DNA of 64,000 nt, taken from positions 1-64,000 of the IMG/VR virus record IMGVR_UViG_3300027712_001262, one strand, 5' to 3'. The notes beneath the pieces are model-generated. The model saw only the letters and a program-made list of their open reading frames with translations. It was not told the origin of the DNA and ran no database searches. Shown here piece after piece: positions 23,209-32,091 of this stretch (its first letter is position 1; each line of letters begins with the position of its first letter). A program made the position numbers and the translations under genes. The DNA is from a virus.

Positions 23209-24000
23209 TCATAACCTCAATGCTTTACGAATCTTAGTAGCACTAATATCAGTTACTTTTTTATCAAATGTTTCCTCACCTACGGTGTAGCCAACTCCTC
23301 GACCCCAACCAATATGTACGATGTTAGGAACAACTTGTATTTCGTATTGTCCTTGATACAACGGATCTAGATCACGACGAATAAAACTTTTAACTTTTGC
23401 CACTTCAAATGGATTGTTTCCTTGCCATCCTTGTACATCACGTACTTGAATAATAACTTGTCCAGTCTTGGCCAATAGCCTTTCAAACAATGCACGATGT
23501 CCTTCATGCCATGGTTGCCAACGCCCTAGCATTTGTACTGTGGGTTTTTTCCAATCAAATACAGGACGCAGTCTATTGTCCAATATGTGTGCTGCAACAA
23601 ACTCTCCCCACTTAACAGCATTTTGTTCTGTTATTCTGAAGTCGTATACCTCAGGTTCTACAAACATGGCATTAGTATCAGCATAACGGCTTTCACGGAT
23701 AGTGTCTACCCATACTGTCCAATCTGCTTTGAAGTTGTTACGCATTTCGACTAATGGTGCAACAAAGTCGCAGATCACATAGTCCATATCAATCATGGCA
23801 TCTGCTAGATCACGCATACGTTTACTTTGACGAATACGGCCAGTTTCACTAAAATCCCAATCGTCATATTTTTTACGGACATCATCGGCATTTAGCCAAC
23901 CTACACGTTTCCTATCTGCTTGTAGATGATCCACGATGTGTTGTGCTAGATAAGTCTTGCCTGCTCCAGGCAGGCCCATTATTAATATTTTTTTTGTCAT
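23209..24000 (-). CDS. P-loop kinase / nucleotidylyltransferase fusion
   Basis: 263 aa. N-terminal half is APS-kinase-like, with Walker A GLPGAGKT at about 9-16. The C-terminal half (from about 155) is a cytidylyl/NMN-adenylyltransferase-like domain with the HxGH-type site WHEGH and an ISATKIR loop near the end. It overlaps a sulfotransferase gene by 4 nt, so one possibility is making the sulfate donor PAPS; NAD-related chemistry is the alternative. Confidence 0.72.
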   Translation of the reverse strand: MTKKILIMGLPGAGKTYLAQHIVDHLQADRKRVGWLNADDVRKKYDDWDFSETGRIRQSKRMRDLADAMIDMDYVICDFVAPLVEMRNNFKADWTVWVDTIRESRYADTNAMFVEPEVYDFRITEQNAVKWGEFVAAHILDNRLRPVFDWKKPTVQMLGRWQPWHEGHRALFERLLAKTGQVIIQVRDVQGWQGNNPFEVAKVKSFIRRDLDPLYQGQYEIQVVPNIVHIGWGRGVGYTVGEETFDKKVTDISATKIRKALRL

Positions 24001-24620
24001 GGGTAGAAATGTTTAAGTAATTTGTAAGTGAGAGAATAGTTATCTGGGCATGGAGTTTTAATTGAATTAATTTTTTCACTAAACACTAAATCTTCATAAT
24101 GTAAATCTAAATCAAATGTAGCAGGATACTCATCTAATATTTTATTGAAATATTGTATTGTTCTGTTTATTTTATGAATTTGCATTATATTGATATTTGG
24201 AACATTTTTTTCATAGGGGGTATCTTGATTATAACCATAGGTTTTTCTTTGATGTGCAATATACAGACTTGTGGCTTGTGCAATAACATCTCTTCTTCGA
24301 ATTCTTATTAAACAACAATTATGTTCACTAATAACATCTTTAACAATATCCGAGTATACCATACGTCTTTTTACAGTATTAGATTTTATCAGATCGCCTG
24401 CGTGAAGTTTTAATACATATGGATCTTTATTATTAATAGAAGTAATTAATGATGCAAGACTATCTGGTTGACCCGGTTCTATAAAAAGTTTCAAGCTAGG
24501 ATATGAGGTTAATAATTGCTGAAAAATATCATATGTAAGAGCAGTTGAACCTGTACGTAGACTAGATAAAATAATAACCGGTACTTTATTTATATTGTAT
24601 AACAATTTATTTAACTCCAA
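23997..24620 (-). CDS. sulfotransferase-like protein
   Basis: 207 aa. SSLRTGSTAL near residue 19 is a PAPS 5'-phosphosulfate-binding loop and LIRIRRRDVIAQATSLY (about 103-119) fits the 3'-phosphate-binding strand/helix of Stf0-like sulfotransferases. It overlaps the kinase fusion by 4 nt and the methyltransferase by 14 nt. Acceptor unknown, perhaps a surface glycan or lipid. Confidence 0.65.
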   Translation of the reverse strand: MELNKLLYNINKVPVIILSSLRTGSTALTYDIFQQLLTSYPSLKLFIEPGQPDSLASLITSINNKDPYVLKLHAGDLIKSNTVKRRMVYSDIVKDVISEHNCCLIRIRRRDVIAQATSLYIAHQRKTYGYNQDTPYEKNVPNINIMQIHKINRTIQYFNKILDEYPATFDLDLHYEDLVFSEKINSIKTPCPDNYSLTYKLLKHFYP

Positions 24621-25149
24621 TGATCATGTATCTGGTAAATTCCCAAGTAGGATATTTAAATTCTTTAAATCCTTTAAAGTAATATGTAGTTAACGGATAC
24701 TGATTTACAAAACTATCTAATGTTGTACTATGTATTATATGATCATCATGTGGCATATTATTGCCTTGTAATGCAACATGTGTACCATAGGGTATGTTAT
24801 TCCACCAATCCATACTTTCAAAATGTTCTGTACTTGTATTAATTATAACATCAACATCTATTGGAACAACAGTATTACAATCCATTGTAACTGCTTTGAA
24901 TTTCCAATCTTGCCATTTCCAATTTTCATTGATCATATCCGCCATAGCTTCACAGGTTGGATCAATATCTATGCTACGAATTTCTTTTATTTGAATATTA
25001 TTACGACTATATAACAAAAATCCAGTTAGGCCATACCAACCGCCATAGATCCATATTGTGTCTACTGAGTTAACTATTTTTTCTAACTCTTCACACAACC
25101 AAATTTTACTACCGATCTGTCCACTAGAGAAAGCATCTTTGTTTAACAT
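24607..25149 (-). CDS. class I SAM methyltransferase-like protein
   Basis: 180 aa. IYGGWYGLTGFLL is the glycine-rich motif I, SIDIDPTC the acidic motif II, and NTSTEHF a motif IV variant. Found in aquatic phages as a conserved protein of unknown target. Confidence 0.62.
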   Translation of the reverse strand: MLNKDAFSSGQIGSKIWLCEELEKIVNSVDTIWIYGGWYGLTGFLLYSRNNIQIKEIRSIDIDPTCEAMADMINENWKWQDWKFKAVTMDCNTVVPIDVDVIINTSTEHFESMDWWNNIPYGTHVALQGNNMPHDDHIIHSTTLDSFVNQYPLTTYYFKGFKEFKYPTWEFTRYMIIGVK

Positions 25150-25243
25150 TATCTCTCCATCGGTGTGTTAACAACATCTAATTGTAGTGTGGGGTAAAAT
25201 GAACTCCATGTCAGTGTCCTTTCATTAAATACCACTATTTAAT

Positions 25244-25265
25244 AAAAAAGAGCCTTTCGGCTCTT
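25244..25265 (-). terminator. rho-independent terminator
   Basis: AAGAGCC/GGCTCTT with a 4-nt loop followed by a T-run on the minus strand, 83 nt after the Ala-rich gene. Confidence 0.85.
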
Positions 25266-25347
25266 AGTACTGGTTACGCGAATCCAGCGACACGCTATTT
25301 TGTGCCCGATTTAATTATGTTTCCAAAAAAATTTCAGAAGCTAGGAA

Positions 25348-25992
25348 TTACTTCCCTAACAGACTGTCGACCTTTGCTTCGGCAAGGGTTAGACGATATT
25401 CGATGCTATCTAGTGCTGGGTCAGATGGGGTAGCAACTGCTTCAGCAACTTGCTCATGTACTTCAGCGGCAACTTCTTCACCTGTTGCATTTGCAATAAC
25501 TTCAGCAACTGCGGCTGCAACTTCAGCGTGAACTTCTGGTGCTGGAGCCGGCATGTCAGCAACTGCGGCCAAAATAGCCTCTGTGATTGCAGCTGGGTCA
25601 ACTACAACGTCTGGTCCAGCTGTAACAACTGCCAAGACAGCGGCTGCAATAATATCAGCAACTTCTTGTTGAGTAACTGGCGCTGCTTCAAGTTGTGCTG
25701 AAACAACGTCAGCAACAATGTCAGAGGCTTCTGCGTGGTCAGCACTTGGTGATAGTGCAACTACTTCTTCAACATCTACGGGTGCGTCACCAGCAGGTGC
25801 TGCAACAATAGCGTCAATGTGCTCTTGAGTTTGAACAGCAATCAACTGATCAACTTGAACTTCAACAAGTGTTAATCTTGCGTCTAGTTCTTCGATGCTT
25901 GTGGCAAAGTCTGTGTTAACTGTGGTTCCAGTTAGGTTGGCTAACTTAACTTCTACGGATACTAATCGTCCGGCTAGGTCGTCTAATCTCAT
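25348..25992 (-). CDS. alanine/valine-rich coiled-coil protein
   Basis: 214 aa, strongly acidic, built from A/V/E-rich repeats between two similar ends (ELDARLTLVEVQVDQL and EYRLTLAEAKVDSLL) that look like short coiled coils. Strong AAGGAG ribosome site and its own terminator imply high expression. Probably structural; no recognised family. Confidence 0.65.
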   Translation of the reverse strand: MRLDDLAGRLVSVEVKLANLTGTTVNTDFATSIEELDARLTLVEVQVDQLIAVQTQEHIDAIVAAPAGDAPVDVEEVVALSPSADHAEASDIVADVVSAQLEAAPVTQQEVADIIAAAVLAVVTAGPDVVVDPAAITEAILAAVADMPAPAPEVHAEVAAAVAEVIANATGEEVAAEVHEQVAEAVATPSDPALDSIEYRLTLAEAKVDSLLGK

Positions 25993-26076
25993 GTGGTTCT
26001 CCTTAAGGTTTTATGAGTGTGTACCATTATAGTACACTATTATTTATCTATTAACTTATTACACAATTATTACAAT

Positions 26077-27086
26077 TTAATATTTTTCAACCAAATTATC
26101 ACGGAATATTTCCCAAGCTCGTTGCCAACTCCAACGATAGCTTACTCTATGCACATCAGCTCTATTAATTTTCAAACACTTGTCAACAGCTACTCGTAGA
26201 CCTTCTCTACCTTCAGCCATAAATCCAGTTATACCTTGATCAATTACATCTTTGGGGCCTTGACAGTTATAGGCAGCAACCGGAGTGCCACAGGCCATGG
26301 ATTCAATCATCACAATGCCAAATGTTTCCCACTTACTAGGAAACACAAAAACTTCAGCATTGGCATAATAACGTGCTAGATCTACGCCGGTCTTAATCCA
26401 GTGAATGTAACATCTGGATATTGTTTCTTGTATGTTTCCAGCATCGGTCCGTCACCCACCATGATCTTTTGGTAACCAGGATAATCTAATTCTAAGAAAT
26501 CTTCTAGATTCTTTTCTTTACTAACACGGCTAACACATAACAAATATTTGCTAGGTAGCTGCTCTCTTAACTCTGGTTTAAAGATCGTTCTATCAACGCC
26601 GCGTGTCCAAGGAATAACTTCGCCCTTAAATCCGTGTGCTTGTAATTCTGTTACCATGCTGTCCGTAGTGGTCAACACCTTGCCACTGTGTTTGTGGAAC
26701 CAGCGAACAAAGTGCCAAGTTAAGAATTCTGGGATTCCAAATAGTTTTTTTAACCCTTCAGGAAATTTAGTATGATAAGCGGAATTATGCCTAATATTAG
26801 CCAATGACAAATACTTTCTAGCCCAACAACCAAGAGGACCTTCTGTCGCGATGTGTATATAATCCGGAGCAATCTCCTTGATCTTCTTGCCCATGTTACG
26901 GGGGTAGGCAAGTTTGACTTCGTTATATTTAGGGCAATCAATGTAGCTGAACCACCCGGGATGCAACACCACAAACTTATAACCATCCAAAATCGCACAT
27001 GCCTCAATATTCGTATAGGTCGTGACCACGCCATTAATTTGCTCCGGTAAATTATCCGTTATGATTAGGATTGTTTTTTGTTTCAT
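26077..27086 (-). pseudogene. GT4 glycosyltransferase split by a frameshift
   Basis: The N-terminal part (26382-27086, 234 aa) has GT-B features and ends at TFTGLRPA-stop. The next frame continues TGVDLARYYANAEV and then FPSKWETFGIVMIES, the nucleotide-sugar site (26077-26346). A single -1 shift near 26385 restores one intact 335-residue enzyme. The rest shows no decay, so it may be a recent mutation, a sequencing error or a recoding site. Confidence 0.8.
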
Positions 27087-27142
27087 ATTGTATTTACTAA
27101 TAATAAATTAAGCCATTGTCTAATAGGTTTCTCCGTCATTTA

Positions 27143-27150
27143 GATAAATA
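27143..27150 (+). promoter_or_regulatory. late-promoter-like octamer
   Basis: GATAAATA, 5 nt before the ATG at 27156. Confidence 0.4.
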
Positions 27151-27155
27151 AAAGT

Positions 27156-28121
27156 ATGAAACAACAAATATTAGAATACCTACAAGCATCTACTCTACAG
27201 AAGAAACTGATCTTTAGTCTGCGTAAGGCTTCTTGGTTTGGAGAGTTAGAAAAACAATTTGTTCAATTGAACTTGCCAGCAGAGTGGAATCTACAGAGAA
27301 AACTGTGGCATTATTGGAACGAAACTAATATTGTTCCTTTATGCCCAATCTCGGGTAGGGAAAGAAAATGGAGAGACGGAGCGGCTGTTGAACGTATAGA
27401 TATGCCCGGAATGAGCGAGGGATACAGTATGTTTGCTGATTACAAAGTAGCAGGCAAAGGTATTAAAAAATTAGCCAAACAAACTCTGCTAGAAAAATAC
27501 GGAGTAGATAACCCTATGAATCTACCCGGGATGTCAGAACAAAGAAAGAAACACTTTATTGAAAAATACGGTGTAGAAAATCCCAGTAGCAACGAACAAG
27601 TAAAACAAAAAAGAATCAATACTATGATGGAAAGACACGGGATTCCACATAATTTAGTAAATTGGCAGGAAAAGTTTTTTAATAAGTTTGGAGTCCGTAA
27701 CCCTGCCCATGTTCCGGAAATTGCCGAAAAATTATGCTACAACAGATTTAAGAAAAGAAAAGAATATACGCTATCAACAGGCGAAATCATACATCTACAA
27801 GGATACGAACCGTTTGGGTTTGACTACTTGAAGACAAAATACCAAGAAAATCAAATACAATATCGTAAAAAAGATATGCCAGAACTATGGTATAACTGGC
27901 AGGAAAAAACTCGTAGATATTATTGTGATTTCTTTGTAGCAGACGATAACCTGGTAGTAGAGATTAAAAGTCCATTTACTTTGAGTCGCGATCTTGATAT
28001 CGTAAAACAGAAAATCCGTTCTGCTCAAACCAAGGGACACAAAGTTCTCCTGTTAGTATTTGATCGCTATGGACAGGTCGCACTGTTACCGGCTGAAATT
28101 GATTTCCTACTAACTGAATAA
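27156..28121 (+). CDS. phage nuclease with KYGVxNP repeats
   Basis: 321 aa. Three imperfect repeats around KYGV(D/E)NP at 115-210 (probable DNA-contact modules seen in phage endonucleases) precede a C-terminal restriction-fold core: YYCDFFVADDNLVVEIKS gives the D-x(n)-E-x-K site. Probably a free-standing homing or restriction-like endonuclease. Its last 146 nt overlap the convergent phosphoesterase gene. Confidence 0.65.
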   Translation: MKQQILEYLQASTLQKKLIFSLRKASWFGELEKQFVQLNLPAEWNLQRKLWHYWNETNIVPLCPISGRERKWRDGAAVERIDMPGMSEGYSMFADYKVAGKGIKKLAKQTLLEKYGVDNPMNLPGMSEQRKKHFIEKYGVENPSSNEQVKQKRINTMMERHGIPHNLVNWQEKFFNKFGVRNPAHVPEIAEKLCYNRFKKRKEYTLSTGEIIHLQGYEPFGFDYLKTKYQENQIQYRKKDMPELWYNWQEKTRRYYCDFFVADDNLVVEIKSPFTLSRDLDIVKQKIRSAQTKGHKVLLLVFDRYGQVALLPAEIDFLLTE

Positions 28122-28854
28122 TAATCCAATCACCGTTGTGTGTTTCACACAAGGCAGTACAACTTTCTACCCAGTCCCCGGTATTACTGTACCAAACTCC
28201 ATCTATTAGTTTTATTTCGGCCAAGTGTATATGGCCACATATAATACCATCATATCCGCGTTTCTTACAATACGCTGCCAGATTCCGTTCAAAGTGGAAT
28301 ATAAAATCCACAGCTTTTTTTACTCGTCCTTTAAGATACTGGCTAAGACTAAAGTACCCAAAACCAAAGCGATGGCGTATCCAATTGAACCTACTATTAA
28401 GCGATAAAATGATATCATATGCTCGATCTCCTAAAAATGCTATCCAGGGTGCTAGTCTGGTGATGCCATCAAACAAGTCACCGTGAATGACTAGATAATG
28501 CTTACCATCGGCACCTATATGCTCTATTTGATTGTGTATTTCTACTAGACCAAAACTGAAACCATACGGAATCATTGGTCTTAAAAATTCGTCGTGATTA
28601 CCTGCAATGTATACTACTCTGGTGCCACGTTTGGCATGACCTAAGACCCTACGAACAACATTGGTGTGACTTTGTTTCCATCGCCATTTGTTCTGCTGTA
28701 TGCGCCAGGCATCGATGATGTCGCCGACCAGGTACAAAGTCTCACAAGAGTTATGCTTCAAAAAATTATCAAGTTGCTCCGCCTTGCAATCTCTTGTTCC
28801 TAAATGTACATCACTCACACATATTGTTCTATAAGTTTTGAGTTTATTTGACAT
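27976..28854 (-). CDS. LpxH-like metallophosphoesterase
   Basis: 292 aa with all calcineurin-fold metal motifs: SDVHLG (14-19), GDIIDAW, GNHDE, HGD and GHIH. Closest in style to UDP-2,3-diacylglucosamine hydrolase (LpxH) of lipid A synthesis. The last approximately 48 residues are encoded opposite the end of the nuclease gene. Could modify host lipopolysaccharide, but other phosphoesters are possible. Confidence 0.75.
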   Translation of the reverse strand: MSNKLKTYRTICVSDVHLGTRDCKAEQLDNFLKHNSCETLYLVGDIIDAWRIQQNKWRWKQSHTNVVRRVLGHAKRGTRVVYIAGNHDEFLRPMIPYGFSFGLVEIHNQIEHIGADGKHYLVIHGDLFDGITRLAPWIAFLGDRAYDIILSLNSRFNWIRHRFGFGYFSLSQYLKGRVKKAVDFIFHFERNLAAYCKKRGYDGIICGHIHLAEIKLIDGVWYSNTGDWVESCTALCETHNGDWIIIQLVGNQFQPVTVRPVHSDQILTGELCVPWFEQNGFSVLRYQDRDSK

Positions 28855-29007
28855 ACAGATATTTATTGTAAAATGTTTACCAGAATATTACAACTGTGTT
28901 ACAAATATAAATTGCAAATACAAAGATCATAAATATCTACACTTAACACTACTGCTGATAAATATCTTTGAGACTTGCAGGATTTCATTAATTCAAGGAA
29001 ACTTAAC

Positions 29008-29643
29008 ATGAAAAAAATTGTATCGCTATTTTTATTGACAGCATTAACAGCCTGTGGCGGTGGAGGTACTTCAACAGACGTATCAACACCACAAGCAGTG
29101 AAATCATCAGTGGAAACAACCACTGATCTACCAACATTTATTCAACTAACTCCCGGCATGGCCACTATTAGTGGATTTGTTGCTGGACCGGTCAGAGAAC
29201 CAATCCCAGTGATAAAATTATCGGTGGAGACACTTGCTCAAATGCCTCCACCGTTTGTAACTGGTCCAAATCCTGATGGATCACCGTCTGGCCCGTTTGT
29301 TGCTGGGCCTGTACCGTTTGTTACAGGACCACAACCGCAAACACCCTGTGCGCCTCAGTTTGTAGCTGGACCTGTTGTTGGGCCTACACCCTGTACTGTG
29401 CCAGTTCCCAGTGTGCCAGTAGTTGGACCGGGTCCTGTAGCCCAGTTGCCTTTTGTGATTGGTCCTATCGCAGGTCCTGTTGTTACATTAACTCCGCCCG
29501 TAGTAATTGGACCCAGCATTGTAACACAACCTGTGATCAATTACTGTACCAATGGATTTGTAGTTGGACCGTGTACACCACTGCCCACTACATGTAAACC
29601 GGATACCCCCGGTGGATTTGTAACAGGCCCTTGCTCGCCGTGA
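29008..29643 (+). CDS. lipoprotein with [FV]VxGP repeats
   Basis: 211 aa from the ATG at 29008 (AAGGAA upstream; an earlier ATG at 28975 would bury the signal). A lipoprotein signal peptide with lipobox LTAC is followed by GGGG and about 14 copies of a (F/V)V(A/T/V/I)GP motif in a Pro/Gly/Val-rich, flexible body. It would be anchored to the outer or inner membrane. Phage lipoproteins often block superinfecting phages; that role is inference. Ends at a strong terminator. Confidence 0.72.
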   Translation: MKKIVSLFLLTALTACGGGGTSTDVSTPQAVKSSVETTTDLPTFIQLTPGMATISGFVAGPVREPIPVIKLSVETLAQMPPPFVTGPNPDGSPSGPFVAGPVPFVTGPQPQTPCAPQFVAGPVVGPTPCTVPVPSVPVVGPGPVAQLPFVIGPIAGPVVTLTPPVVIGPSIVTQPVINYCTNGFVVGPCTPLPTTCKPDTPGGFVTGPCSP

Positions 29644-29644
29644 A

Positions 29645-29664
29645 AAAGCCCCTTGCGGGGCTTT
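29645..29664. terminator. bidirectional terminator
   Basis: AAAGCCCC/GGGGCTTT with a 4-nt loop between convergent genes ending at 29643 and 29675; A-run on one side and T-run on the other. Confidence 0.85.
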
Positions 29665-29674
29665 CATCTCTGTG

Positions 29675-29833
29675 TTAAATCTGAACTATGGTCCACTTGT
29701 GTGTGAATGGTTTGCCTTCGGCCTTGTGTTTCAAGATTTTGGCGAATTCTTTCTTACGAAGTTCAAGCTGTTTCTCGGCATCGTGGTCGAAGCATGCCTT
29801 ATACAACTCAGAAATTAATTTTCGTTGTTTCAT
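29675..29833 (-). CDS. small conserved phage protein, 52 aa
   Basis: ATG at 29833 with a strong AAGGAGG ribosome site and a TATAAATA octamer 22 nt upstream. Very basic, starts [19 protein letters not shown] and ends in THKWTIVQI; this type of micro-protein occurs in marine T4-like phages. Function unknown. Confidence 0.75.
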   Translation of the reverse strand: MKQRKLISELYKACFDHDAEKQLELRKKEFAKILKHKAEGKPFTHKWTIVQI

Positions 29834-29854
29834 AGGTTGCCCCTCCTTGAAAAC

Positions 29855-29862
29855 TATTTATA
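29855..29862 (-). promoter_or_regulatory. T4-type late promoter octamer
   Basis: TATAAATA upstream of the 52-aa gene, with a normal leader and ribosome site. Confidence 0.6.
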
Positions 29863-29915
29863 CCGTTTTGAGTTAAAACAAGATTTTCTAGCCAAATTAT
29901 GTACGATTAACAATA

Positions 29916-30563
29916 TCAACGTGACATTAAATTATTAACAAAGTCCAGCAGTAGGGTATGATGTTGGCCGTGATGCCAATGCCGCTTTAAGTACGGCGTT
30001 GCATACCAAGATTCTAAACTGTCGGGACATGCTCCCATAAGTCCAATTCTATTCTGTATTATGGCCATTGGGTCACCGTTTGCATATGAAGCAATGGTGG
30101 TGAATTTTTTAGCATCACCTACAAAAGCACATCCATCGCGGAAGAACATTTTCTGAGGCGTATTATTCCATATGACCGATGCAACTGTATTATAACTACG
30201 TCTGATATCAGCAGTGGGGCGTTTAATGTATTGCACAGCATCTACACCGTCTAATATGTCAAAGAAGTGTTTTCCGGCCCAGTATGCACCAATGCATATT
30301 CCCAGATAACGGCCGCCATTACTAACATAGTCTGCCATTGCGTTTGCGGATTTTCTTAGAAAATATCCATCATAGTCGTCGGCTTCTCCCACACCACCAG
30401 GCAATGCAACCATGTCTACATTCTTAAATGTACTAGAATTGCATTGTGCGTGACTAAACATTTTAATATTGTAGTATGGTGAAAGCACTTTAACCACACC
30501 ATCGCAGCATTCTTCTGCTTCTTTGGAAGAATAATCTTTAAGCAGGGCAATAGTAGGCTTCAT
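29916..30563 (-). CDS. class I glutamine-amidotransferase-like protein
   Basis: 215 aa, BPL_N/DJ-1-type fold. GGVGEADDYD and the nucleophile elbow LGICIGAYWAG (C about 90) are clear. No synthetase domain is attached. It overlaps two upstream mini membrane-protein genes in an operon. Confidence 0.65.
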   Translation of the reverse strand: MKPTIALLKDYSSKEAEECCDGVVKVLSPYYNIKMFSHAQCNSSTFKNVDMVALPGGVGEADDYDGYFLRKSANAMADYVSNGGRYLGICIGAYWAGKHFFDILDGVDAVQYIKRPTADIRRSYNTVASVIWNNTPQKMFFRDGCAFVGDAKKFTTIASYANGDPMAIIQNRIGLMGACPDSLESWYATPYLKRHWHHGQHHTLLLDFVNNLMSR

Positions 30564-30691
30564 TTGAATATTGTATGTTCTGAATTAATCCACATGATCA
30601 ATATTATTAGCCATAATATTCTTAATATATGGTCGACGATTATTTCATACCAATCAAACCATGTTTTTTTATTTTGATCTTGTTGTGTCAT
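30560..30691 (-). CDS. small membrane protein, 43 aa
   Basis: ATG at 30691. A hydrophilic start (MTQQDQNKKTWFDWYEI) precedes one transmembrane helix (LRILWLIILIMWI). Its TGA overlaps the ATG of the amidotransferase-like gene, and its start lies within the end of the 48-aa gene. Confidence 0.65.
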   Translation of the reverse strand: MTQQDQNKKTWFDWYEIIVDHILRILWLIILIMWINSEHTIFK

Positions 30692-30815
30692 GTTGTATTG
30701 CCGGTTGTTCTATATTAATTTCGGGTTCAATATATTTGTCCCAAACTTTTTGACCAGCATTCCAGCCAAATACTGTACAAAATCCTATAATAACATATGT
30801 AAGAATAAATTCCAT
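30669..30815 (-). CDS. small membrane protein, 48 aa
   Basis: ATG at 30815 with TTAGGAGA. An N-terminal helix (FILTYVIIGFCTVFGW) anchors it; the rest is polar. First gene of a three-gene operon. Confidence 0.65.
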   Translation of the reverse strand: MEFILTYVIIGFCTVFGWNAGQKVWDKYIEPEINIEQPAIQHDTTRSK

Positions 30816-30904
30816 TGTTGTTCTCCTAACTGTATTTATTGGGGAAGTTTCTAGGGATTAATTTTCTTTAATAGCAAGCGGGATATCTGTATGCTACATA
30901 TTGG

Positions 30905-30937
30905 TCAGTGCATGAACAAGGCAATAGTAGGTTTCAT
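30905..30937 (-). pseudogene. duplicated start of the amidotransferase-like gene
   Basis: ATG-AAA-CCT-ACT-ATT-GCC-TTG encodes MKPTIAL, matching the first seven residues of 29916-30563 with nearly the same DNA, then stops after ten codons. It looks like a scar of a duplication/deletion. The rest of 30816-30946 has nothing recognisable. Confidence 0.4.
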
Positions 30938-30946
30938 AATGTTTTG

Positions 30947-32077
30947 TTAAATTTTAATAATAGATTCAGGGCCCATTAATTCTTTAGATCCCTGCATGGT
31001 TCGATCTTGATTACGAATTCCCGGTGTACTTGTATCTTGTACTGGTGCTGCTCCGGGTACTGATTGTGTTGTTGTTGTTGTTGCTGTAGTAACGGGTGGT
31101 GCGGGTGGTGCTTCGGGTGGAGATAGTGTAAGGTCATCTAGCCATTTGACTTTTCTAGTTTCGTTCTTTGTATTAGTTTCTGCTCTAGCATTCTTAAGAC
31201 CTAGATCCGGTCTACCTGTCATGTACCTAACTGTAAGATAGGGTTCGTATATACCAGTAGGAGTAACACCATTATCATACACAGTGTCACCATTTAATTT
31301 AAACACACCCGAACCTGCTGGAGCTATAGAAACTTTACCTACTAGAACGCAATTAACATTAGAAACTCCAACATCTTGTCCAAAATCTTTTCCAAAAACA
31401 ATTTTATTTTTAATTTCATTGTTGTTGAGGTGAAGTCCAAATGATTCTCGTGGACCTAATTCTCCTCCTGTAATTTCTTTTATCTTATCGACCCATGCTT
31501 TTATAGTTGGATATGATCCGACTAAATGTGTAAAACCACCCCACTTTTTAAAATTATCTGCTTTTAGACTGACATATGCAACCGGCTCATTATTTTCATT
31601 AACGACCGTCATATCGCTTTTTACCCTTCCAGGCGTTTTTTCAAATCTTGCTGCATTAACTATTGATCCCTTGCCGACTATTAATTTAATAAAAGGTTGA
31701 CCTGCTTTTAATTTTTCTAATTCTTCAGATAACCCGGCAATTTGAGCTTGTTCTTTTCTTTCTCGAGAGAATGAACCTTCTCCGCCAAACTCTTTTGTTT
31801 TTTTAATTTTACCAAATGAAATAAACCTTGGTGGCTCTTCTATTGTTTTTAATTGGAAATTGGTGTTGTTTTGTTCCAAATTTTGAGCAATTTCGTCGTA
31901 TTGGGTGGGATCAAATATAACTTTTTCTTCGCCCGCTGCTGTTTTAATTGTAAAAGGTGTCTGCATTATTATTTTATCTAAGAAAATAGGAACTCTATCT
32001 CTGTTAGGATGGTCCTTGTACTTGAACATTTCCTTATTGGTCAAATATGTTTCTGGTAAAAATTCTCTTGCTCTCAT
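30947..32077 (-). CDS. restriction-fold nuclease-like protein with possible capsid-targeting start
   Basis: 376 aa. KSDMTVVNENNEPVAYVSLKA (split: D in KSDMTV, then SLK) resembles a PD-(D/E)xK nuclease core at about 170-190. The C-terminal 70 residues are Pro/Thr-rich and flexible. The start MRAREFLPET resembles phage capsid-targeting peptides and the gene at 20808. A late octamer lies 6 nt before the ATG, consistent with a virion protein. Confidence 0.6.
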   Translation of the reverse strand: MRAREFLPETYLTNKEMFKYKDHPNRDRVPIFLDKIIMQTPFTIKTAAGEEKVIFDPTQYDEIAQNLEQNNTNFQLKTIEEPPRFISFGKIKKTKEFGGEGSFSRERKEQAQIAGLSEELEKLKAGQPFIKLIVGKGSIVNAARFEKTPGRVKSDMTVVNENNEPVAYVSLKADNFKKWGGFTHLVGSYPTIKAWVDKIKEITGGELGPRESFGLHLNNNEIKNKIVFGKDFGQDVGVSNVNCVLVGKVSIAPAGSGVFKLNGDTVYDNGVTPTGIYEPYLTVRYMTGRPDLGLKNARAETNTKNETRKVKWLDDLTLSPPEAPPAPPVTTATTTTTQSVPGAAPVQDTSTPGIRNQDRTMQGSKELMGPESIIKI

Positions 32078-32083
32078 AACAAG

Positions 32084-32091
32084 TATTTATA
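32084..32091 (-). promoter_or_regulatory. T4-type late promoter octamer
   Basis: TATAAATA within the last codons of the bilin-reductase gene, 6 nt before the ATG at 32077. Confidence 0.65.

Noticed and set aside
25410-25701. Alternative frames in the Ala-rich gene
   Set aside because: Low-complexity repeats open all frames; the 214-aa frame has the ribosome site and terminator.
29355-29540. Antisense ORF in the lipoprotein gene
   Set aside because: Gly-Pro repeats give open antisense frames; no start signals.
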